A program made the translations under genes and the position numbers. Positions 31,529 through 37,140 of a DNA stretch of 46,193 bases are shown piece by piece. The number at the start of each line of letters is the position of its first letter. Position 1 is the stretch's first letter. Source of the DNA: a virus; the IMG/VR virus record IMGVR_UViG_3300047551_002877, positions 1 through 46,193 of that record; one strand, written 5' to 3'. Under the pieces are notes generated by a model. That model searched no databases. It had not been told where the DNA came from and was given only the letters and a program-made list of their open reading frames with translations.

Positions 31529-31660
31529 ATGGTTACCATCATCTGTTTAAGAGCCAAAGAGCGGCTCCCCGAGCTTTCTAATGTCCCTTGGCTAAAGGGC
31601 GAACGGGTCAGTAGTACCTTAATGGTTAGGCTGCTTGGCCTCGCATTTTAACAGAACCAT
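31529..31660 (-). ncRNA. Unexplained structured segment in the tRNA cluster
   Basis: A 132-nt stretch between tRNA-Ile2 and the inverted-repeat spacer. It closes with ATGGTT/AACCAT and CTGTT/AACAG and contains small hairpins AGGC-CAAGCA-GCCT, ACC-ATTA-AGGT, CCCTT-TAGCC-AAGGG and GAGCC-GCTCTTT-GGCTC. No tRNA T-loop or CCA end and no ORF. Strand is inferred from its tRNA neighbours. It could be a decayed tRNA pair or a new small RNA. Confidence 0.4.
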
Positions 31661-31779
31661 ATTGAAACGCACTGAGATAACCGTGACAAGCGGGGTCTTT
31701 TTACATCTCTCTACAAGTATACGCACCAGGCAGTCACTCCTGTTCTGAGTATACTATCGATTATGCGCTTCAATATGGT
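31656..31779. repeat. Inverted-repeat spacer A between tRNAs
   Basis: Arms ACCATATTGAA(A)CGCA at 31656-31671 and TGCG(C)TTCAATATGGT at 31764-31779 pair over 16 positions with one mismatch. An inner repeat AGTATAC/GTATACT surrounds CAGG/CCTG. The right arm overlaps the CCA end of the tRNA at 31776. Confidence 0.75.
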
Positions 31780-31852
31780 GCCCTCTCTCAGATTCGAACT
31801 GAGACTTTACGGCTTCTAAGACCGTCCTCTCTACCAATTGGAGTAAGAGGGC
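31776..31852 (-). tRNA. tRNA with anticodon UAG (Leu?) but class I shape
   Basis: Acceptor GCCCTCT/AGAGGGC, anticodon stem ACGGT/GCCGT with loop CTTAGAA (anticodon UAG, reads CUA leucine codons), T-arm CTCAG-TTCGAAT-CTGAG, CCA encoded. The variable loop is only 5 nt, whereas leucine tRNAs normally have a long arm, so amino-acid identity is uncertain. Confidence 0.75.
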
Positions 31853-31854
31853 AT

Positions 31855-31929
31855 TGGCGGTTCCAACGGGAATCGAACCCGTCCCTGCGCCGTGACAGGG
31901 CGCTATACTCGCCGATATACTATGGAACC
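31855..31929 (-). tRNA. tRNA-Asp (GUC)
   Basis: Acceptor GGTTCCA/TGGAACC, G73, anticodon stem GCGCC/GGCGC with loop CTGTCAC, T-loop TTCGATT, CCA encoded. Confidence 0.92.
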
Positions 31930-32007
31930 ATATTGAAGCACACTGGCTATAGCATATCAGGTCCGCAAACCCCTATCGCTGGTTCTTACAATGTGCTTCA
32001 ATATGGT
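31927..32007. repeat. Inverted-repeat spacer B between tRNAs
   Basis: Perfect 16-bp arms ACCATATTGAAGCACA (31927-31942) and TGTGCTTCAATATGGT (31992-32007) enclose 49 nt between tRNA-Tyr and tRNA-Asp. The outer 11 bp are identical to spacer A. Confidence 0.85.
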
Positions 32008-32090
32008 GGATGCGGATGGATTCGAACCACCAGCGTTTCTTATGTCACAGATTTACAGTCTGCTGCCTTCAACCGTTTGGCTACGCATCC
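32004..32090 (-). tRNA. tRNA-Tyr (GUA)
   Basis: 87 nt, class II variable arm, acceptor GGATGCG/CGCATCC, anticodon loop CTGTAAA, T-loop TTCGAAT, CCA encoded. Confidence 0.92.
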
Positions 32091-32094
32091 ATAT

Positions 32095-32168
32095 TGGTAC
32101 GGGCACCGAGAATCGAACTCGGATTTGCTGGTTAAAAGCCAGCTACTTTACCACTAAGTTATACCCGC
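32095..32168 (-). tRNA. tRNA-Lys (UUU)
   Basis: Acceptor GCGGGTA/TGCCCGT, anticodon stem GCTGG/CCAGC with loop CTTTTAA, T-loop TTCGATT, CCA encoded. Confidence 0.92.
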
Positions 32169-32173
32169 ATATT

Positions 32174-32248
32174 TGGTACATCGTACCAGAATCGAACTGG
32201 TCTTTCCAGCGTGAAAGGCTAGCGTCCTAACCGATAGACGAACGATGC
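32174..32248 (-). tRNA. tRNA-Glu (UUC)
   Basis: Acceptor GCATCGT/ACGATGT, anticodon stem CTAGC/GCTGG with loop CTTTCAC, T-loop TTCGATT, CCA encoded. First tRNA after the internal promoter and boxA-like leader. Confidence 0.92.
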
Positions 32249-32274
32249 ACAGAAAACTAAATTTTTAAAGATCG
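32249..32274 (-). promoter_or_regulatory. boxA-like leader in front of tRNA-Glu
   Basis: Minus strand CTTTAAAAATTTAG resembles rRNA boxA (GCTCTTTAAAAATTT). A 23-nt sequence here is identical to one at 32805-32827. It lies just downstream of the promoter at 32296. Confidence 0.5.
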
Positions 32275-32295
32275 TTACTGCTCACTACAGAAACG

Positions 32296-32351
32296 ATTAT
32301 ACTCTTTTCCATCACTTTGTCAACAACTTTTTGTTGTTGTATTTTTACAAC
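32296..32351 (-). promoter_or_regulatory. Internal tRNA promoter with GTTG-N8-CAAC element
   Basis: Palindrome 32336-32351 (abutting the tRNA-Cys CCA end), TTGACA 32318-32323, 16 bp, TATAAT 32296-32301. Perfect consensus hexamers. Confidence 0.8.
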
Positions 32352-32429
32352 TGGAGCACAGAGTCAGATTCGAACTGACGGTTTTAGAGTTTTGCAGACT
32401 CTTGCATTGGGCCACTCTGCCATCTGTGC
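32352..32429 (-). tRNA. tRNA-Cys (GCA)
   Basis: Acceptor GCACAGA/TCTGTGC, anticodon stem AGAGT/ACTCT with loop CTGCAAA, T-loop TTCGAAT, CCA encoded. Confidence 0.92.
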
Positions 32430-32435
32430 AAATTT

Positions 32436-32530
32436 TGGTAGTAGGTAAGAGATTCGAACTCTCCCGTTTCAGCCCATCTGACCGATCTCCCGCGCTTATA
32501 AGACGCAGCCGCACACCAGTGCTACCTACT
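32436..32530 (-). tRNA. Atypical class II tRNA, anticodon UAU
   Basis: 95 nt. Acceptor AGTAGGT/ACCTACT, anticodon stem TGCGT/GCGCG with loop CTTATAA (UAU, isoleucine AUA), T-arm GAGAG-TTCGAAT-CTCTT, CCA encoded. The variable arm is about 27 nt and the D-arm is abnormal (GCAC-TGGT-GTGC), so the shape is Ser/Leu-like while the anticodon is Ile. Could be degenerate. Confidence 0.55.
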
Positions 32531-32532
32531 AT

Positions 32533-32624
32533 TGGCGGTGATGACAGGATTCGAACCTGTGGACCTGATTTCTCAAGCCGACGGTTTAGCAAACCGCTGA
32601 TTTAAGCCACTCATCCACATCACC
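32533..32624 (-). tRNA. tRNA-Ser (GCU)
   Basis: 92 nt, class II, acceptor GGTGATG/CATCACC, anticodon stem GCGGT/ACCGT with loop TTGCTAA, T-loop TTCGAAT, CCA encoded. Confidence 0.92.
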
Positions 32625-32630
32625 AACTTT

Positions 32631-32723
32631 TGGCGGAAGAGGTGAGACTCGAACTCACACACCCATTACTGGGCCTTCTGCTTTCAAGGCAGCTGCCGCT
32701 ATGCCGATTCGGCTAACTCTTCC
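32631..32723 (-). tRNA. tRNA-Ser (UGA)
   Basis: 93 nt, class II, acceptor GGAAGAG/CTCTTCC, anticodon loop CTTGAAA, T-loop TTCGAGT, CCA encoded. Confidence 0.92.
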
Positions 32724-32730
32724 TAAATAT

Positions 32731-32803
32731 TGGCAGGGGTGCTTGGAATCGAACCAAGGCTAACGGAATCAAAATCCGATGTGATACCATTTCACCACAC
32801 CCC
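32731..32803 (-). tRNA. tRNA-Gln (UUG)
   Basis: Acceptor GGGGTGT/GCACCCC, anticodon stem TCGGA/TCCGT with loop TTTTGAT, T-loop TTCGATT, CCA encoded. First tRNA of the cluster. Confidence 0.92.
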
Positions 32804-32804
32804 A

Positions 32805-32830
32805 ACAGAAAACTAAATTTTTAAAGAACA
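32805..32830 (-). promoter_or_regulatory. boxA-like leader before the tRNA cluster
   Basis: Minus strand TGTTCTTTAAAAATTTAG, close to rRNA boxA, between the terminator hairpin at 32841 and tRNA-Gln. Shares 23 nt with 32249-32271. Confidence 0.55.
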
Positions 32831-32870
32831 GAAAATAAAAAACCCCAGAGACCTTTTGGTGTCTGGGGTT
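32831..32870 (-). terminator. Intrinsic terminator upstream of the tRNA cluster
   Basis: Minus strand: 13-bp stem with one mismatch (AACCCCAGA.ACC / GGT.TCTGGGGTT), tetraloop, then TTTTTTATTTT. It should end the short transcript from the promoter at 33016. Confidence 0.8.
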
Positions 32871-33009
32871 TGTGGATTTATTCCCTCTATAACTACATCT
32901 CACAAACCCCCGATACAATACTTCTGGCTTTATCACAATTCGGATAAAACTCTTGCTGCCACGATGTTGATCGTGCTTGTATATGTGAGGATATTAACAT
33001 TTTATTCAT
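32871..33009 (-). ncRNA. Short transcript or leader between promoter and terminator
   Basis: About 140-170 nt from the predicted start (near 33009) to the terminator at 32841. It contains a possible 38-codon frame (MNKMLISSHIQARSTSWQQE..., 32893-33009) whose ATG is at the predicted start site, so it would be leaderless. A small RNA, an attenuated leader for the tRNA cluster, or a leaderless peptide are all possible. Confidence 0.4.
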
Positions 33010-33015
33010 AGTAGT

Positions 33016-33044
33016 ATTATATATGCTTTTTTCCGTCTTGTCAA
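33016..33044 (-). promoter_or_regulatory. Consensus sigma70 promoter
   Basis: TTGACA 33039-33044, 17 bp, TATAAT 33016-33021. Perfect hexamers, but no GTTG-N8-CAAC element, unlike the others. Confidence 0.8.
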
Positions 33045-33331
33045 GTAGAAACCTTACGTTTAGTACCATCTTTTTCCTGATAGTAAGCAATTCCATCTTC
33101 AACTACGACGGTGCCATTCCACCAATACTTTTTGTTCGCATATTTCTGATTCATAATTTCATCGCTGTATTCAGTGATATCATGAACTTTACTGCCGAGC
33201 CACTCATCATAGTTTGCGTCGGTGTTATCTGCAATCCACTTCATCGTTTGTGTATCGCCTTCTTCAACTTCAACGACATGAACATTTCGGAATAGTGAAA
33301 TCGTTTCAACAAAATATTTTTTCTTCATCAT
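33041..33331 (-). CDS. 96-residue unknown protein
   Basis: Begins MMKKKYFVETISLFRNVHVV and has a beta-rich start, a WIADNTDANYDEWLGSK helix and an end YWWNGTVVVEDGIAYYQEKD. No family recognised. The ATG overlaps the previous stop (ATGA). Its 3' end overlaps the -35 of the downstream promoter. Confidence 0.55.
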   Translation of the reverse strand: MMKKKYFVETISLFRNVHVVEVEEGDTQTMKWIADNTDANYDEWLGSKVHDITEYSDEIMNQKYANKKYWWNGTVVVEDGIAYYQEKDGTKRKVST

Positions 33332-33714
33332 GCTTTCTCCACAGTTACATCACATTCAATATACATCTCAGAGTAACTTACTTCCCATCCTTCTTCTGCT
33401 AGATCGTAAATAGAGTTGCCTTCATCTAAAAATTCTTGTACTTGTTGTTCAGTCTCTTCATCACATTCATACGTAAGGTCTTCAGAAGTCGCATCATCTG
33501 TTGACCAATCTTCTAGAACATAATCACCACTCATAAGATCATCGCCAGCTTCAATCACTGGAGGCTGATCAGTTTCAGTGGAGACAAAAAATTCGCCCCA
33601 TCGCCACCAAACATCTTGAATAATTTCTTGATCACCTTTTACCCAAACATTACGTTCAAGAATAGACTTCTTATAAGTTGGAGTAACTTTCCAAGAATAA
33701 GTTTGTGTAGTCAT
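33328..33714 (-). CDS. 128-residue acidic protein
   Basis: Started at MTTQTYSWKVTPTYKKS (33714). An SPxx-like beta domain (residues 1-60, VWVKGDQEIIQDVWWRWGEF) precedes a very acidic tail (EECDEETEQQVQEFLDEGNS-like). Overlaps the next gene by 4 nt. Function unknown; an acidic early protein could target a host factor. Confidence 0.55.
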   Translation of the reverse strand: MTTQTYSWKVTPTYKKSILERNVWVKGDQEIIQDVWWRWGEFFVSTETDQPPVIEAGDDLMSGDYVLEDWSTDDATSEDLTYECDEETEQQVQEFLDEGNSIYDLAEEGWEVSYSEMYIECDVTVEKA

Positions 33715-33715
33715 T

Positions 33716-33976
33716 TTACGCACCCGCAGTTTTGAAGCTAATCACAGAATCCCAGCGAAAAGAACGCCATTCACGTATCTGAACATCGAATACTGCTAGA
33801 GACTCAGAAGGTTTTGAACGCTCAGAACCTTTTGGTTGCTTGTCTTTAGGGATCCAATTGTCCGCTGTAGTGCATTGCATGAGTCGCTCAGTTCCATCTT
33901 TTTTTGTAAAGACTACTTCAGCGACGCCATTGCGAAGAGTTTCAATCAAAAGTTGTTTATCACTGTCATTCATCAT
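33716..33976 (-). CDS. SH3-fold protein (DUF2693-like)
   Basis: An 86-residue protein from the ATGATG at 33976 (AAAGGATAT upstream). LRNGVAEVVFTKKDGTERLM, QCTTADNWIP and the end VFDVQIREWRSFRWDSVISF match small SH3-like beta-barrel proteins encoded by many T4-like phages. Their role is unknown. Adjacent genes are small and early-type. Confidence 0.7.
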   Translation of the reverse strand: MMNDSDKQLLIETLRNGVAEVVFTKKDGTERLMQCTTADNWIPKDKQPKGSERSKPSESLAVFDVQIREWRSFRWDSVISFKTAGA

Positions 33977-33991
33977 ATATCCTTTCAAGAT

Positions 33992-34327
33992 TTAAGCTAT
34001 AGTAACATTACTTCTAACTTCTTTCAAGTAACTTTCAACCCATTTACCGGAATACTTTCTTTTCTTTATAAAAGTTGCTGCTACATTCGTACCGCAGAGA
34101 TTTTTTGCATAGAGAATAGGATCACCAAATACTGCATCAACTGTACCATCAAACTGAAACTTACCTTCTTCATCTTGTTTGAAATATACAACATGGTACA
34201 TATTGTTGCCTTCAAGCTCACCGAAATCTTCGGTGAGAGTTATGAATCGATATTCTTGTGTATTCTCTTCTTCTCCTGGGATGAACATGAATCCATCGCA
34301 ATCATTTAAATCCGAAATCTGTGGCAT
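33992..34327 (-). CDS. 111-residue unknown protein
   Basis: Reads MPQISDLNDCDGFMFIPGEE, then YRFITLTEDFGELEGNNMYH and VYFKQDEEGKFQFDGTVDAV. Beta-rich, acidic N-terminus and basic C-terminus (KKRKYSGKWVESYLKEVRSN). AAAGGAAC upstream. Overlaps the small basic gene before it. Confidence 0.55.
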   Translation of the reverse strand: MPQISDLNDCDGFMFIPGEEENTQEYRFITLTEDFGELEGNNMYHVVYFKQDEEGKFQFDGTVDAVFGDPILYAKNLCGTNVAATFIKKRKYSGKWVESYLKEVRSNVTIA

Positions 34328-34457
34328 ACTTCAGTTCCTTTCTTAGAGAACTCTTATCTTTTTTTCGATTGTAAATCTTTGCGACAGGAACCACTCGCAT
34401 ACCATACTTAGGTGTGCGTAAATCTTTAGCGATTAAATTGCGCGGCTTAAAATCCAC
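34302..34457 (-). CDS. 51-residue basic protein with LRTPKYGMRVV motif (GTG start)
   Basis: Starts at GTG 34457 with GGAG eight bases upstream. Reads VDFKPRNLIAKDLRTPKYGM, RVVPVAKIYNRKKDKSSLRK, and ends TDFGFK. The short motif AK-x-LRTP-x-Y-x-MRVV and the basic tail resemble tiny proteins common in T4-like phages. Function unknown; charge suggests RNA or ribosome binding. Confidence 0.6.
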   Translation of the reverse strand: MDFKPRNLIAKDLRTPKYGMRVVPVAKIYNRKKDKSSLRKELKYATDFGFK

Positions 34458-34522
34458 GATGAGACTCCAAGTAAGATTAATTGTTCAATCAAAAGAGGGT
34501 GGATTGTATAAAAGTATTTCAT
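34433..34522 (-). CDS. 29-residue membrane microprotein
   Basis: Reads MKYFYTIHPLLIEQLILLGV SSWILSRAI. Its ATG overlaps the TGA of the 28-residue gene upstream (ATGA) and its end overlaps the next GTG start. Confidence 0.4.
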   Translation of the reverse strand: MKYFYTIHPLLIEQLILLGVSSWILSRAI

Positions 34523-34605
34523 CGTTTCTCAAAAAATATAATGTAAATCAACATGACTATCCAAAACAAAGTTACAACAACAGGAACAAGAATCAGGTAC
34601 TTCAC
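34519..34605 (-). CDS. 28-residue membrane microprotein (GTG start)
   Basis: VKYLILVPVVVTLFWIVMLI then YIIFFEKR. One full membrane span with positive ends. GTG overlaps the TGA of the previous gene (GTGA), consistent with coupled translation. Confidence 0.4.
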   Translation of the reverse strand: MKYLILVPVVVTLFWIVMLIYIIFFEKR

Positions 34606-34784
34606 CACGAATAATCGAATTGACGAATCAAATAATCCTTGACAGTTTCCTTTTCGCCTGATTCCCATAGTTCATTCGGCGTCTTCATATCAAATGCTTT
34701 ATTTGGGCTATCCCACCAACGACTCACCAACTCTTGTGAACCGAGAAGAGCAAGAAGCATTTTGTTTAGTTTTATTTTTTCCAT
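34602..34784 (-). CDS. DUF2384/MbcA-ParS-Xre-like small protein
   Basis: A 60-residue protein. WWDSPNKAFDMKTPNELWES followed by GEKETVKDYLIRQF matches the motif of the toxin-binding domain of Xre/MbcA/ParS antitoxins (PN-x-AF-x-TP-x-EL-x-x-G). T4-like phages often carry such a stand-alone module. It might neutralise a host RES-type toxin (inference). Confidence 0.6.
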   Translation of the reverse strand: MEKIKLNKMLLALLGSQELVSRWWDSPNKAFDMKTPNELWESGEKETVKDYLIRQFDYSW

Positions 34785-34790
34785 AACTCA

Positions 34791-34922
34791 TTATATAGGG
34801 TACATAAACAAATAAAACAAAAATGCAGCGACCGTAACACCCACAACACCAGGGATCCCAGAGTGTTTATGCGCTAGGCTAACAAGGATCCAATTCAAAA
34901 CAATATAAGAAATCAGATTCAT
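34791..34922 (-). CDS. 43-residue membrane microprotein
   Basis: Reads MNLISYIVLNWILVSLAHKH then SGIPGVVGVTVAAFLFYLFM. Two hydrophobic segments split by a His/Gly/Pro turn. ATG overlaps the upstream TGA. Confidence 0.45.
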   Translation of the reverse strand: MNLISYIVLNWILVSLAHKHSGIPGVVGVTVAAFLFYLFMYPI

Positions 34923-35110
34923 AATTTTCCGAGTATGAGAGATACAATGAAAGCACAAAAAGCAATTTCGAGTATAAAAAACAATCCGATAACAAAGTAA
35001 TCCGAAGAACTTAAATCCCGAAACGGAAAGATCAAGTCATCCAAAAAATCTTTCATTTTATGCTGCATTGCAATATAAATATCACTGAGGCACAACCTCA
35101 ACTTCTTCAT
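34919..35110 (-). CDS. 63-residue membrane protein
   Basis: N-terminal amphipathic region (MKKLRLCLSDIYIAMQHKMK) and one membrane span near the C-terminus (YFVIGLFFILEIAFCAFIVS). No strong ribosome site at the first ATG; an internal start at the MQHKMK pair is possible. Its start region lies opposite the late octamer of the plus-strand island. Confidence 0.45.
   Translation of the reverse strand: MKKLRLCLSDIYIAMQHKMKDFLDDLIFPFRDLSSSDYFVIGLFFILEIAFCAFIVSLILGKL
35074..35081 (+). promoter_or_regulatory. T4-type late promoter TATAAATA
   Basis: Exact octamer on the plus strand, 53 nt before the two-gene plus-strand island at 35134. Confidence 0.6.
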
Positions 35111-35133
35111 ACAAACAACTCAAAAGGTTACTC

Positions 35134-35289
35134 ATGTTTAAAAAAATTATAACATACCTCAATGAAAAAAGCAAGCAGAAAAGAGAAAAAGATTTAAACT
35201 CGCAGTTCCGTGATGCAAAAGATCATGCCGATGTTGAGAGAATTCTTCGTAAGATTGACAGAATCCGTTCATCGGGAGGTCTACTATGA
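35134..35289 (+). CDS. 51-residue DUF3563-like protein
   Basis: Reads MFKKIITYLNEKSKQKREKD, LNSQFRDAKDHADVERILRK and IDRIRSSGGLL. The pattern of helix, A-x-DxAD-x-E-x-x-L-R-x-I-D-R resembles DUF3563-type small proteins. AAGG ribosome site. Plus strand, against the surrounding genes. Confidence 0.55.
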   Translation: MFKKIITYLNEKSKQKREKDLNSQFRDAKDHADVERILRKIDRIRSSGGLL

Positions 35290-35384
35290 AAATTCTTAAG
35301 TTCATTAAAATTGTTTTTGATTCCGTTGTTGAATCGAGAGTCAAAGTAGCAGAAGCAAGACTCAAGTATCGTAATATAGCCTAA
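35286..35384 (+). CDS. 32-residue basic microprotein
   Basis: Reads MKILKFIKIVFDSVVESRVK then VAEARLKYRNIA. ATG overlaps the TGA of the previous gene (ATGA) and has a perfect GGGAGG ribosome site, supporting a real gene. Ends 4 nt from the convergent gene. Confidence 0.55.
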   Translation: MKILKFIKIVFDSVVESRVKVAEARLKYRNIA

Positions 35385-35387
35385 GAG

Positions 35388-35714
35388 TTACTTCCAATCA
35401 TCAGGGCCCTCTCCCTTTTCTACCCAGTCGACCCAATCGAAGAGTGCATTGTGAATCGTAAGATAGCCAGAGCATTGTGCTTGAACATATGATTCAGGAC
35501 CAAAGCCAAAGATATCATATAGCACTCCTCGGTAGGATCGGCGCTCTTCGATATCGCCTTTATGAATACGGCGAACAACAGCACAAAACGCTTTTAGTTG
35601 TTCATCATGACTGAGAGAGTTCCAGTAAGCCTCTTGTTCGCTTTCAAGCTCTTTCAAAGCAACATCAAAAGAGTTTTGAATCGCTTCTAAATCATCAGTA
35701 TTTTTATCATCCAT
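35388..35714 (-). CDS. Conserved phage protein (FGFGPESY motif)
   Basis: A 108-residue protein with EAYWNSLSHDEQLKAFCAVV, RRIHKGDIEERRSYRGVLYD, IFGFGPESYVQAQCSGYLTI. The block looks like one kept across T4-like and other marine phages; function unknown. Helical, no membrane span. Three nt from the next gene upstream. Confidence 0.68.
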   Translation of the reverse strand: MDDKNTDDLEAIQNSFDVALKELESEQEAYWNSLSHDEQLKAFCAVVRRIHKGDIEERRSYRGVLYDIFGFGPESYVQAQCSGYLTIHNALFDWVDWVEKGEGPDDWK

Positions 35715-35717
35715 ACT

Positions 35718-36167
35718 TCACCAACTTGAAGAATATTCTAAGTACCAGTTATCAGGTAGTTCCAATGCTCTATCTATAATCTGAATTGTGTGTTCGAGAT
35801 CAGTAAAGTACCAATCATTGTAATCGGTCGAACCGAAAAAGAAACCTTCTTTTGTACTTAGAATCTCTGGCGCACGATCTCGATGAAGCAATACATCACG
35901 ACACAAGTCACGAAGTTTTCTCAACTGTTCTCGACTTACATCATAAGTTTTACAATCATCAACTCCGTTCTGGACATTATCTACAAACCATTTATGGATT
36001 GCATTCGCTTTGCGCCAGTAGCCGACTTCAACTTTTACTTCTTTCGGTAGATCCTTAACACCAAGATTATACTCAAGACTCGAACTGATATCTTGTTGAA
36101 TCTTTTTACTGTTTGCATCATAGTCTGAAAGGTACAGCGAACCTCTCAAGTTCATATCAAGACCCAT
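35718..36167 (-). CDS. Conserved phage protein (MGLDM...GYWRKANAIHKWF)
   Basis: A 149-residue protein. MGLDMNLRGSLYLSD, then VEVGYWRKANAIHKWFVDNV, QNGVDDCKTYDVSREQLRKL and EGFFFGSTDYNDWYFTDLEH. This motif set is widespread in phages and some bacteria without assigned function. Probably cytoplasmic. Confidence 0.7.
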   Translation of the reverse strand: MGLDMNLRGSLYLSDYDANSKKIQQDISSSLEYNLGVKDLPKEVKVEVGYWRKANAIHKWFVDNVQNGVDDCKTYDVSREQLRKLRDLCRDVLLHRDRAPEILSTKEGFFFGSTDYNDWYFTDLEHTIQIIDRALELPDNWYLEYSSSW

Positions 36168-36170
36168 GAT

Positions 36171-36305
36171 TTACTCCCAGTCATCGAACGGTGGATAATA
36201 TGCTTGAAGCATACACTCAATCCATTCATCATACAAGTCTTGAATCTGACTTTCGCGCATTTCTTCCGTAACTATTTGTAGTTCAGCATTCACCAAATCA
36301 AGCAT
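36171..36305 (-). CDS. 44-residue acidic microprotein
   Basis: Reads MLDLVNAELQIVTEEMRESQ, then IQDLYDEWIECMLQAYYPPF and DDWE. Overlaps the end of the upstream gene by 8 nt and ends 3 nt before the next start. Confidence 0.5.
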   Translation of the reverse strand: MLDLVNAELQIVTEEMRESQIQDLYDEWIECMLQAYYPPFDDWE

Positions 36306-36480
36306 TTTGCATTACCTCTTGAAAAGCCTCAAGTAAACCCTGGCATTCGAGAGCCATCTCAACACTTTCAAAGACGCCATGATATTCACGGGCCAGAGTA
36401 TAGTGCTCACGAAACCAGTTAGGATCACCAAGTTTATCGACCAGTTTTTCAGCAACAATCAAAGCATTCAGTGGGCTCAT
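36298..36480 (-). CDS. 60-residue helical protein
   Basis: Reads MSPLNALIVAEKLVDKLGDP, NWFREHYTLAREYHGVFESV, EMALECQGLLEAFQEVMQNA. Fully helical by appearance. Unknown family. Confidence 0.55.
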   Translation of the reverse strand: MSPLNALIVAEKLVDKLGDPNWFREHYTLAREYHGVFESVEMALECQGLLEAFQEVMQNA

Positions 36481-36507
36481 ATTAAGCTCCCATTAATTAC
36501 AAAAAAA

Positions 36508-36717
36508 TTACCTATAAAAGTTGTTTCGAAACCGCCTAGTGTTCGCTTCAGCTTTGGTGATAAGGTCGCTCCAGTCACCAGTTTCGGCTACTCGCTTTAA
36601 ATCCGCGTTTGCCCAAGTCGTAAAACTTTTAGCAACTGTCGCATGCATAGCAATACTAGAATTTTTCGTAGACATTCTATTACCGAATTCAGCCGAAATT
36701 GGTTTGCGAAATGCCAT
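36508..36717 (-). CDS. 69-residue basic protein
   Basis: Started at MAFRKPISAEFGNRMSTKNS (36717). Ends AEANTRRFRNNFYR. Basic with SFTTWANADLKRVAETGDWS in the middle. Unknown function; one nt after the upstream gene. Confidence 0.5.
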   Translation of the reverse strand: MAFRKPISAEFGNRMSTKNSSIAMHATVAKSFTTWANADLKRVAETGDWSDLITKAEANTRRFRNNFYR

Positions 36718-36718
36718 A

Positions 36719-37039
36719 TTAAGCACCCATCCAGCGAACAGAACCGAAATCGCGGGCCATCAAGTTACCGCGAGCAAAGTTTTTCGCAGGAGCAGCCCAT
36801 GAAGCAGCTTTTAGAATATCGCCCTTTGTAAACTTACCCATATCGCGCAAGCAGATAAAGGAGTGAGCGGAGCCTTTCGAAACCACTTTGATAAATTTGC
36901 TACCGACTTCTACGCGAAGATTATCATTGAAGTCTGCAATGAATTCATCACGGTACGGAGATTGTGTGCTCCATTTAGCATAATCAGCTTTGATATAATC
37001 AAGGTACTCAACGAGACCGGGAAAATCATTCACATTCAT
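36719..37039 (-). CDS. 106-residue unknown protein
   Basis: Started at MNVNDFPGLVEYLDYIKADY (37039), GGAGATAA upstream. Beta core VEVGSKFIKVVSKGSAHSFI then KFTKGDILKAASWAAPAKNF and a final ARDFGSVRWMGA, an ending seen in small phage proteins. First gene after the promoter at 37068. Confidence 0.58.
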   Translation of the reverse strand: MNVNDFPGLVEYLDYIKADYAKWSTQSPYRDEFIADFNDNLRVEVGSKFIKVVSKGSAHSFICLRDMGKFTKGDILKAASWAAPAKNFARGNLMARDFGSVRWMGA

Positions 37040-37067
37040 CTTTATCTCCAATCAATCAATACAAGCA

Positions 37068-37140
37068 ATTATACAGAGAATCCTGCCCGTGTCAAGCATT
37101 ATTCCTAGAGAGCGTCTAAAGTTTGTTGTAAATTTGCAAC
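37068..37140 (-). promoter_or_regulatory. Sigma70 promoter with distant GTTG-N8-CAAC element
   Basis: TTGACA 37090-37095, 16 bp, TATAAT 37068-37073; palindrome 37125-37140, 29 nt upstream of the -35, farther than in the other copies and inside the end of the upstream gene. Confidence 0.7.

Noticed and set aside
31529-31660. Missing tRNA-Phe or initiator tRNA
   Set aside because: No T-loop, anticodon arm or CCA end could be aligned on either strand.
33836-34309. Plus-strand 157-codon ORF
   Set aside because: Antisense to two small genes with good starts; low-quality Ile/Ser/Phe-rich composition.
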